Assembly: GCA_039090855.1 (NCBI GenBank)
Contig: CM077034.1
Span: forward strand, 14,149,970 to 14,213,969
From: Macrothele yani
Lineage: Eukaryota; Arthropoda; Arachnida; Araneae; Macrothelidae
Reading direction: 5' to 3'
DNA length: 64,000 nt
The translations under genes were made by a program, and so were the position numbers. The notes below the pieces were generated by a model. The model was not told the origin of the DNA. It worked only from the letters and a program-made list of their open reading frames with translations, and did not search any database. Position 1 is the stretch's first letter; each line of letters opens with the position of its first letter. Shown piece by piece: positions 24,131-33,431 of the stretch.

Positions 24131-25263
24131 AGAATTCGGCAGAGAAAATCTCCCCACTTGCTTGACGTTGATGGAGATTCATGTCACCATATTCACAATG
24201 CAAGCCATAAATTTTGCAAGCCATTTTATAAGGTTACATTGAGAAATACTTTATTGACTTCTTCAATGACTAGAAACTAAGCTGTGGATATATGTTTCTA
24301 ATTCTTGCAAGTTTCTAATTGCTTGATTAAATTCACAAACTTACTTTCCTAGACAAATACTTTTCACCTCAGGATTTAGCTAGTAAAGATTCACATGTAA
24401 GTTTTAAATCTGATTTTTTAAAATATTTCATTTTATTTTGTTCTTAAATCCCTACTTTTCTATTGTGAATATAATAATGTGCTTCACTTTAATATTTACT
24501 TACATAATTTACAGAAAATAATTCCATATGGCTAGCATACTCTTAAATGTTGTATATATATGCTGTATTTGAATTTGCTCACCGCGCGTCGCGTGTCCCA
24601 ATTTTCCACCCAGTTAAAAAGTTCAGCTTTTTTTTTTTTTGTCATCGGCCGGTCTCGTGTATGCTATATACATATGACCCTTTAATCTCGGTTAACTACA
24701 TCCATGTTTTATCAAAACAGCCTTCCGCTCGCTCATATCTCCTATTCTTTGTGAAAAGGCTTCGCAAAAGGAGCTCCCCCTTGCCGCTCTCCGCCCTCAG
24801 CAAACACCTCAACCCCAAGTACTTTCTGTAGCTTTCCGTTACCATCCTCGGGTGGGGGTGGGGGGAGACGGAAACCCTGACCAATACTCACGGTGTCAGT
24901 AGAGTAAGTAAGTGACTCCTCCGGGGCTACATCCGCCTTCGAAGCTTCGTTCTCTTTGCTACCGTGGCGCCCGTCTCTTGTCGGCTTTAGATTTTGATTT
25001 TCTAATCTTTTATTTTTCTGTTCAACTCTTATTAAATTCTTCCAGTTATTTCGTGTTACATTTGGATCACTGTGGTTGCATACAGTATTTCTATTTTGTT
25101 TTCAATCAACACAGATTCTGCAATCCTGAGGTGTTTTCCAGATTTACAACTCTATTATTTCAATCTTGTCAAATTTTGGAAATTGTTGCTTGGCCAGACA
25201 GTACTGAATGAGTGCTGTTTTTTCTTCCTTTTTCTGCCAGTTTTCAGCACATCTTTTGTAAAA
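24131..25263. other. no gene seen
   Basis: AT-rich intron sequence; weak open frames only. Nothing recognised. Confidence 0.5.
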
Positions 25264-26900
25264 AAAAGATTGTAATTATGTTATTGGTTTGTCCGTCCGT
25301 ACCCACGATATCTCTGCAACTGTTAGTCCGATTTGAAAAATTCTTTTTACATTGGGAACTTGAAATATGAGAATGATGATCCTTCATTTTGTTTTTTTAC
25401 GATGTACAATTTTGCCGCTAGAGGGCGTAAATGCAGATGTCGAATTCAAAAATATGTTTTTATTCCACATATTTGCTTCTAAATATATGATTGAAAAAAT
25501 TCTTTTATCTTTTGATTCCATTTATGTCGAAGAGTATTTTAGATATAGTTACTTTTTCAAATTACGCATAGATTTTCCGCTAGGGGGCGTAAAAGTAAAT
25601 TACATTTTTCCCCGATAACTCTTCTTCTAAAACTCAGATTTGAATTTATTTTTTTTTTCTTCAGCGGATACATCTCCTGATGGAAAATTTTTTGCATATA
25701 ATTTCAAATTTTTGGGAAAGAATACTTTAGCCACCAGGGGGCGTAAGTGTTCATTTTTGCTTCTGATGTATTTGCCATAAAATCTGAGCTTCCAAAATAC
25801 CGATTGAAAAAAATTCTTTCGTGGACTGATGCAACTCACATCGATAAACCTTTTTGGAATATTTTTTCCCTAAAATATTCCACAGTTTCTTCCGCCAGGG
25901 GGCGTAGATGTACATCTTATTTTTTATCTATATCTCTACTTCTAGGAGTCCGATTTAAAAAATTCCTTCTTTGTTGGATAATGTTTTTCGTGTGACATGT
26001 TTTTCATATTATTTCAAAATTTTCAAGTAATTCGTAGACTTTCCGCTAGGAAGCGTAGTGATAAATTGCGTTTCCCCCTATATCTCTGCTTCTAAATATC
26101 CGATTTGAAAAATTCTTTCTGCACCGGATACAGCTCCTGATGGGAAATCGTTTGCACATAATTTCTAATTTTTGTAAAGAATGGTTTGGCCACCAGGGAG
26201 CGTAAATCTTAGTTTCCGCTTCTGATGTATTTGCAGCAAAATATGAGCTTCTGAAATCTCGATTGGAAAAAAAAGTTGTTTGTTGACCGATGCTACTCAT
26301 GTCGACAAACCTTTTAGGAACCTTTTCTTCTTTAAATAATGCTTGGTTTATACGCCAGGGGGCGTAGATGTATATCTTATTTTTGCCAATATCTCTACTT
26401 CTAAGAGTCTGATTTGAAAAATTCCTTCTTTGTTGGATAGTGTTTCCGATGCGAAATGCTTTTCCTATAAATTCAAAATTTACGAGTAAATCATATACTT
26501 TCCGCTAGGACGCACAAAGGTAAATTGCGTTTTCTGCGTTTTTTTCTGCTCCTAAAACTCCGATTTGAAAAATTCTTCCTGTATCGCATACAAGACCTGC
26601 TGGAAAATATTTTTCATATAATTTCTAATGTTTGGCAAAGAATGGTTTGGCCACCAGGGGTCATAAGTGTTAATTTCTGCTTCTGAAGTATTTGTTGCAA
26701 AATCTGGGCTCCTGAAAACTCGACTAATTTTTTTTTCTGGGACCAATACCTCTTAATGGATAAACCTTTTGAGAATACTTTCTTCCTAAAATAATGCATG
26801 GTTTTCCCACCAGGGGACGTAAAGTCACATCTTATTTTTGTCAATATCTCTGTTTCTAAGAGTTCGTAAGCTCAAGATTCCGTTTACAGCAATATCTGAG
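25264..26900. repeat. degenerate ~155-bp array with ten CTCF-like motifs
   Basis: Each unit ends in a motif of the form ccRcYaggggGcgtaa, at 25415, 25577, 25731, 25892, 26043, 26190, 26352, 26502, 26651 and 26807. Three unit types alternate: ccgcta at 25577, 26043, 26502; ccacca at 25731, 26190, 26651; gcca type at 25892, 26352. That is a trimer of about 460 bp. Best motif copies (ccaccagggggcgtaag, 25731) are close to the known CTCF core CCASYAGRKGGCRS. All lie on the plus strand. No coding. Confidence 0.82.
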
Positions 26901-26943
26901 GGATTAAAAACCCGATTGAAAAACTTCTTTCTTTCGTCAGATA

Positions 26944-27345
26944 TTATGGTTTTCCATACCGGTTCCATTGACTTTGAATAGCTTTGATAAATTTAATTTG
27001 CATCAGAACGGATTCAAAAGACGTACTTCTTACACCCGAAAATTCGGTGTCATCTTTCTTGATTATATGTTGTTTCAACCTGTGTTTTAATTTATTTTTG
27101 GTACTTCCTATATATGACATTGGAGGATTTTCTGTAATAGGAATTGGGTACACACCTGCTTTCTCTAATTTGATGACATTTCCGGGGGGGGGGGGGTTGA
27201 CATCACGTTCTTGATGGTACTCCCTTTGCTTCCAATTTGAACATCATATTTTTTACATATATTATTGAATTCTTTTGTCACACCTTTAACATATGGGAAG
27301 CCATTAATAAATTTCGCTTATTTTTTAGTTTCAGCAACTTTATAA
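26944..27345 (-). pseudogene. Penelope-like element, 3' fragment (GIY-YIG)
   Basis: Minus-strand reading: FNNICKKYDVQIGSKGSTIK, then VYPIPITENPPMSYIGSTKN and KLKHRLKQHIIKK. This is the linker plus GIY-YIG core. A G run (27184-27196) and frameshifts break it. It ends at the long inverted arm starting at 27349. Confidence 0.8.
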
Positions 27346-27848
27346 TTAACTTGTACAAAATTCTAGCAGATAATGCTTACCTTGGCATTCCTTTCTAGCG
27401 ATGGGAACATTTTACGCACGTGTTTTCCGGTCTTTGTTGATGTTATTGTCCTAAAGTCCGTTGTATGCGATGACTGGCTTTACTTCTCACACTTTTCGCT
27501 GGGTATACTCATTGGATCTTTGCCTTAGGATTCCAAACACATCAATTCTTACCGTTCTTTATACTCCAAATTTTTGCCCATCCTCTGGGCATCCTCGGGA
27601 GCGTGGCGACTTTACCACCGATGTTCGTGGTTAACTTCGCGCTAATGGAGTCCGATACTCCTTGTTGCCATTTGTCGGATATGCTTTCTTGGATATATTT
27701 CGTTATCAAGTCCGGCTGGCGCCATCTATGTTTCATTAAAACAACTTTTTTGTGGAATAACTTTTTTACGGGTCTTATAGAGGTTATTTTTCATGAAAGT
27801 TGGTTGTCAAATTTTCGAACTAAAGCCTAGTTCATCATCAGGACTATG

Positions 27849-28448
27849 TCACTGGAGTAGTTGCTGCCACTCAATTGGAAGAGTCCATCCGCAATTATCG
27901 TTAATTGTGGTACTTCTTCTTCTTGCTATTTCGATCCCTTCTTCTAGTTTCCTCTTTACTAAGTTTGACTGGTGGGCGATTATTTTTACTGAGTCCCAAT
28001 TTATGGAGTGTCCACTTGCTTGTATATGTCTGTCTAGCCCTGTTTTGTTCCTAATAGCTGCTTGGTGTTCTTTCATTCGGACCTTAATACTTCTCCCTGT
28101 TTCTCCTATATAGCTGAGTCCGCAGTTACAGTCGATGCAGTAAATTACTCCTTCCTGCAATTGGATGTCCAATTCTTTCTGCTTTAAAGCTGGCAGGAAT
28201 TTCTTTATTTTGTTATTAAGATCTGGAGCTAGCCTGATATTATATTTTGCTCCGATCCTTTTCAGTTTCTCGAAAAGTCCCTTGTGGTACGTAATTTTGC
28301 TGGTGAATTTGAAGTTGGTTTTTTCCTGCTTCTTTTTTGGCACTTGTTTAAATATTTTCTGAACATATGGGGAGGGGTAATTGTTTTCTGCCAATATTTC
28401 CTTTAATTCTTCTTTGTGAAGATCTTTTTGAGTAGCTGAAGAGACCAA
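27849..28448 (-). pseudogene. Penelope C-terminal linker plus GIY-YIG endonuclease
   Basis: The longest copy of the foldback family: a 199-codon frame with the connector (LFEKLKRIGAKYNIRLAPDL) and the nuclease GVIYCIDCNCGLSYIGETGR, HQAAIRN, HSINWDSV, ending LPIEWQQLLQ. A 12-bp in-frame deletion removes four residues relative to the 17-18 kb copies. The reverse transcriptase should lie upstream on this strand but is replaced by another Penelope fragment, so the frame is a remnant. Confidence 0.87.
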
Positions 28449-28467
28449 CTTTTTTTAATTTTATTTT

Positions 28468-28850
28468 TTATTTTTTATTTTTTTTTATTTCTTCTCCTAT
28501 CCTGGTTTTCTTGTCTTTTTTGCCGGTTTTTCTTTTACGTTGTTGTTTTTCTTGTCTTATTAGTTCTTTCCCCAGGCCCGATAATGTGCTAGGGTCGTTC
28601 TGGTTACATACCCTTGCTTTATTTTTATAGAATAATATTGCTTCTTCCCTCCTCATTTGCCTTTCCGATTTTTTATTCTTTTTTAGCATTTTAATTTCAT
28701 CGAATTTTGGGAATGTCCGGTTTTCCATGCAGAATTGCACTAAAGCAGTGTTTTGGCTTCTTTTTATTTGCCAGTTAGATATGTGTTGTTTAAGTCTTTT
28801 TTTTTTTTTTAATCTGTTTTTCGTACTTCCAATGTACGCCTACCCCAATA
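28468..28850 (-). pseudogene. second Penelope-like GIY-YIG fragment
   Basis: Reading leftward from 28850: AYIGSTKNRL, KKRLKQHISN, then VQFCMENRTFPKFDEIKMLK and an acidic/lysine-rich tail (RQEKQQRKRKTGKKDKKTR). The IGSTKN core is related to the fragment at 26944-27345, not to the IGETGR copies beside it. An A-rich run interrupts the helix after NRL. Confidence 0.7.
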
Positions 28851-29292
28851 TCAAAAAAGACAAGAAAACCAGGTTAGGAGAAGAAAAAAAAAAAAGGGTG
28901 TTTAATGAAACATAGATGGCGCCAGCCGGGCTTGATAACGAAATATATCCAGGAAAGTATATCCGACGAATGGCAACAAGGAGTATTGGACTCCATTAGC
29001 GCGAAGTTAACCACGAACATCGGTGGTAAAGTCGCCACGCTCCTGAGGATGCCCAGAGGATGGGCGAAAATTTCGAGTATAAAGAACGGTAAAAATTGAT
29101 GTGTTTGGAATCCTAAGGCAAAGATCCAATGAGTATACCGAGCGAAAAGTGTGAGAAGTAAAGCCAGTCATCGCATACAACGGACTTTAGGACAATAACA
29201 TCAACAAAGACCGGAAAACACATGCGTGAAATGTTCCCATCGCTAGAAGGAATGCCAAGGTAAGCATTATCCGCTAGAATTTTGTACAAGTT

Positions 29293-30112
29293 ACTTTGAA
29301 ATATCGCACGTAAAAGAGAATAGTAGAATGATTAGAGCTATATAATTGTCAGAATTAGAACTACTAATTGGAATTAACTTTATAATTTATTTTATTTTGT
29401 ACTTCAATATTCCATTTTTTTATTAATTATCTGGGATAACCAAAACTGTCAGCAATTATTTTTTTTTTTTGTGAATTCGATTTCTTCATTTACAAACTGC
29501 TCCTTTGCAGAGTGTGTATTGATCAAAGTCTTCAAGCTATTACATTTTTGAGTACTAGGGTGTGTTGAATTGAAAGGAATCAATACTGGAACATATTATT
29601 TCTTTCAGTACACTCTATATTGCAAATTATTTGTGGTTTTTATTACCCCATGCTACCTCTACGAAACATGCGACACCATGTCCACGGCTGTCTCGTGTGC
29701 TGGAAATGTGAAATACGGAGCAAAAACCAGAGAATGGTAAGTTGCCCTAAATCTGTTATTACAGTTTTGCACATTAACTTAAACCTTGGGTGTTGGACAG
29801 GTGTCCCAATATATAAGGTAATTTGAATGATGAAACTGTTTATCAGTTAATCAAAGGTAATTTATGAACAGTTAAATAAAAAATTGTGTGAAAAGCAACG
29901 CATTTTAGCAAGTGTAAAAATTAAAGTAATTACCAGGAATTTTGAATTTCGCCTGTTGCATTTGATTTCCTGTTTGCACATTTTGTTGGAAACATGAGTC
30001 ACTTCTTGATTGTTTTGTTTTTGTCATGATAGCTCAGGGTGTGTACTGGTCGTGAAAATTACGAAAAAGTCGCGTGTTTTGCTTTGGGGTCATGACCCTT
30101 TTTGCTTTTATA
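29293..30112. other. no gene; holds one arm of a distant inverted repeat
   Basis: 29640-29745 matches the reverse complement of 20281-20385 at roughly 85-90%. The copy has a short open frame (CLVCWKCEIRSKNQRM) followed by gtaagt, which looks like an exon end but is duplicated in both arms. I infer a dispersed repeat rather than a host exon. Rest AT-rich. Confidence 0.55.
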
Positions 30113-30309
30113 TTGGGTGTGTGCGTAAGTTCCACCCGTTTTTGTAGGCTACAAGGAAAGGAGAACACAACAAATAACGTGCCTAGGATTTCACATGATT
30201 GCCATCATTCTGTATGAGACCTCTTGCCATCTGGCTATGAGTATGTCTATCCTACTCTGGAAAAACTCCTGTGTTTTAGAGTAAAATAAAGTCATGTAAT
30301 GCTGCTTTC

Positions 30310-31680
30310 ACATCATTGAAGGTTTGGAGAATGAAGGCGTTCTGTAACGATCAAAAAAGGTGGTAGTCCGTAGGTGCCAGATCAGAGGAATACGGCGGTG
30401 AGGTAACACTTCCCAACCAAAGTCCAGAAATTTTTGCCAAGTTCTTAAAGCAGCAGGAGGTCTAGCGTTATCATGATGAAGGATCACGCCTTTGCGATTG
30501 AAGAGTGCTGGCCGCTTCGATGTCAGTTGTTCTCGCAATCTGTCCAACTGTTGGCAGTAGAGGTCAGCATTTATTGTTTGGTTAGGTGCCAAGACCTCCC
30601 AGTGAATTATTCCCTGGACATCCCACCAAACACTCAACAAAACTTTTTTGGGATGCAGTTCTCCTTTTGAGGTCTCCGCACCTTGGCACACAGTCTGTCG
30701 ACGCTTTACATTACTGTACAATACCCACTTCTCATCACCCGTTACAGTTCGTCCCCAAAACGGTTCATTTCTGTGACGAGAAAGCAAAGAAACATAGGTA
30801 CGGATTCTCTCCTTTCATTGCTTTGTAGAAAGCTAGTGTGGAACCCGGTTATCAAACTTGGTGATGAACCCAAGTGGCATGCATTCATTTTTTGACTTGT
30901 TCTACGTACCGACAACGTTTCTGCTAATTCCTGAATGGTTGGATGTGGGTCATTTGCTAAGGCTTGGTCCATATCCTCGTCTTGTCGTTTCACTCAGCTG
31001 TGTGGCAACACTGCACCGATGTGTGAGACGTGCAATTGCCGGCTCACCGTCGCTCATCTTCTGTGTAGCTGTGTTCGTTTTCATGATGTACGTTTTCATT
31101 TCTTTCATTCTCATTTGTTGACCGAGGACGCCGCTACACTGCAGCGGGTCCTAAATGACCACTGTGATACTGTTGCCGTGTTTTCATTTTTTTAAAGAAA
31201 TTGACTATTTTAAACGTATCTAGATTTTAGCCTTATCATCATCCTCATTTCTCAGTTTTACTGAATCAGCTAGATTTTAATCATTATATCATGTTTTTAA
31301 TACTGTTTGTTTCATTATCTTTTTTAGCCCTTCCATCGTTCTCATTTTTCAGTTTTACTCGATCAGCCTGATTTTAAGCTTTTTACCACGTTTTTAATAC
31401 TGTTTGGTTTGTCTTGTGTCTGGCGCTCTTTGGCCAAACATGGCCATTGCGCCATAAAAATTGACCAACCAACCAACCATATCCTCTTCAGGAGCCAGGG
31501 ATGGACATCCAGGAAGTGGTTGACCTCTACAGTTTCTGTCGCCGTCCCGGAATTTCCGAAACCAACGGCGACATGTGCTTATCGTCAACTGCATCCTCCC
31601 CATACACATGACAGACGTTGTGGCAAGCCGCTGCTGTAGTACCACCTTTATCGAACTCGTACAGTAAACAATGTCTAATG
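30310..31680 (-). pseudogene. outer mariner transposase, frameshifted and split
   Basis: The N-terminal HTH piece (31487-31640, RRWFRKFRDGDR) is followed after the LINE by MDQALANDPHPTIQELAETL and the catalytic core TVTGDEKWVLYSN (first Asp), VWWDVQGIIHWEVLAPNQ and ILHHDNARP (second Asp). A 2-bp deletion just before YSSDLAPTDYHLF puts the third Asp in another frame. D,D34D spacing is otherwise typical. Confidence 0.88.
30979..31476 (+). mobile_element. LINE 3' fragment inserted in the outer mariner
   Basis: A perfect 10-bp target duplication (ccatatcctc) at 30969-30978 and 31477-31486 bounds it. The 5' part translates to the C-terminal cysteine motif of a Jockey/CR1-like LINE (MCETCNCRLTVAHLLCSC, C-X2-C-X8-H-X3-C), followed by a 3' untranslated region ending gccataaaaattgaccaacc and an (aacc)n tail. 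5' truncated. Confidence 0.9.
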
Positions 31681-31761
31681 TGCTCCTTATCGCATGCCAT
31701 GTTACACTGTCCGTGATTTCCGTTACGAATGACTTACTTGGACACACCTAGTGCCTTTATA

Positions 31762-33053
31762 CACAGTGTGGCAAAGAATTTTTAAAACTGGGTCTGTAAA
31801 ATGAAATAGAAACAAGAAATTATAATTTGTTTTGGTTTGTTATTCAAAATAAGTCCCTCCGGCTTCAACACACTTGTTACAGCGATTTAATAATGATTCG
31901 AATGCCTGTTCCAGTTCACTTTGCGAAATTGCCTCCAGAGCACGCGTCGAAGCCGTTTGTATGGTCGAAATATAATCTAAATAACACCCTTTTAACATCA
32001 TTTTAAGTTTTGGGAACAAAGAAAAGTTGCAGGGTGCTAAATCAGGCAAATACGGTGGATGATTCAACACACAGACGTTATTTTTTGCCAAAAATCTACG
32101 AACAAGAAGTGAGGTGTGACTGGGTGCATTATCGTGCAACAAACACCAACTATTTTCATCTCGATATTCTGGACAAATGCGACAAATTCTGCCCATCAAA
32201 TGCCTCCAAACATTTAAATAAAACTCACCAGTAATTGTTTGTCCACTTGGAACCAATTCTTTGTGGATAATACCCTTACTATCGAAGAATGTAATGAGCA
32301 TTGTATTGATTTTCGATGGAACTTTTCTTTTAATTTTTTTGGCTTGTGGCGAGTTTTTTGACTTCCATTCCGCACTTTGTCGCTTTGTTTTAGGATCATA
32401 TTGAAAACACCATGTTTCATCACCTGTAACAATCGGTTTTAAGAAGTTTGGATCATTTTCAGCGGCTGAAATGATGTCTCTGCAATGTGCACTTCTCCTT
32501 GATTTTTGTTCATTGGTTAACGTGGTTGGAACAAATTTTCCCAGATCTTCATACAGGATGGTTCGAATCGTTTCTTTGTTGATGTTTAAAGACTCTTCCA
32601 TCATTCTTAGTGACGCACATCGATTGTTTGCCACGAAATCACGCACTTTTTCAATAATGTCAGGTGTCCTAGATGAACTTGGTCTTCCGGTATGCTTATC
32701 ATCTTCTAGTGTATCTCTTCCGTCCAAAAACGTTTGTGCCACAGGAAAACATTTGATCTACTTAAACAAAACTCACCGTAAACTTGTTTCATCATTTGGT
32801 ACGTAGGCACTTTTATCAAGTTTTGCGTTAAATTTAATAACAGCCCTTTGTTCCATCTTAATAATTCAACATGAAAAAAATTTGACTTCTCTAATGAACG
32901 GCCGTTTCGTTTGAGTTACTTTAACAACTGCGCAGTACTTTTGGCAGAAAGCAAGCGGATGGTCACGGTTTATAACGCATTTGCGATTACACTGGTGGCG
33001 CCACCGTAGGCTGATATCTAGCGCCAGTCTTAAAAATTCTTTGACACACTGTG
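31762..33053 (-). mobile_element. inner mariner, 1292 bp, complete ends
   Basis: TIRs cacagtgtggcaaagaattt (left) and its inverted partner ending attctttgacacactgtg (right), with TA on each side (31760-31761, 33054-33055). It sits inside the outer mariner. Full length but its transposase is mutated. Confidence 0.95.
31840..32854 (-). pseudogene. mariner transposase with D-to-N in the catalytic triad
   Basis: ATG at about 32854 (MEQRAVIKFNAKL). Two single-base indels displace the first HTH segment (TYQMMKQVYGE...FLWHKR), after which a 300-codon frame runs to the stop at 31840. It has the linker TGRPSSSRTPD, then IVTGDETWCFQYDP (first Asp) and WCLLHDNAPSHTS (second Asp), but the third position reads DLAPCNFSLFPKL: Asn for Asp (AAC for GAC) after 34 residues. 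So D,D34D has become D,D34N, and catalysis should be lost independently of the frameshifts. Confidence 0.93.
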
Positions 33054-33431
33054 TATGCTTTAATGCTCCACGCTTTATTGGCCGAAAATTTGGCATCTGT
33101 GACGTAACTACTTCGATCGCAATTTGCATCTATTACAGAAACGGGTAGAACGTTTGTACACACTCAGTAGTAATTGTTCATTTTCTTGCGACAATCTAAG
33201 TAATTTTACATGCACCAGGAACATAAAACTCAAATGAGGTTTCCAACTAGCATACTATTAGGTCTGCAACTTAATTCTCGACCTCTAACCGCAAGCGATC
33301 ATAAAACGTCGGCAAATGCAAATAGCTGTGTGCAATAATGGCGGATTGCAGTGCCATCCAACAGCTTACCAGGCAACCATAACCACTCACAGCTGTAGTG
33401 ACGGAAGGGACGAAAGTTGACGGTGAAAGCA

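Larger units (their letters stand above)
27349..29292. mobile_element. Penelope-derived unit with ~390-bp terminal inverted arms
   Basis: The left arm (27349-27745) and right arm (28905-29292) are near-identical inverted copies; both contain the same 64-codon frame (KHRWRQPDLITKYIQESISD) in opposite orientations. Between them lie two different Penelope 3' fragments on the minus strand (27750-28460 and 28468-28850). Penelope-like elements often carry inverted or tandem terminal copies, which this resembles. The 5' part and reverse transcriptase are absent. Confidence 0.8.
30113..33167 (-). mobile_element. outer mariner, with a LINE and a second mariner inside
   Basis: TIRs (left ttgggtgtgtgcgtaagttc, right complement ctgagtgtgtacaaacgttc) are flanked by TA. 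Within it lie a LINE fragment (30979-31476) and an entire second mariner (31762-33053). Taking both and their duplications out leaves about 1.25 kb, the expected mariner length. So three insertion events are ordered: outer mariner first, then the other two. Confidence 0.93.

Noticed and set aside
29620..29826. host exon ending in gtaagt
   Set aside because: An inverted copy of the same segment lies at 20281-20385, so it is a dispersed repeat; no acceptor-bounded frame fits the sorting nexin.
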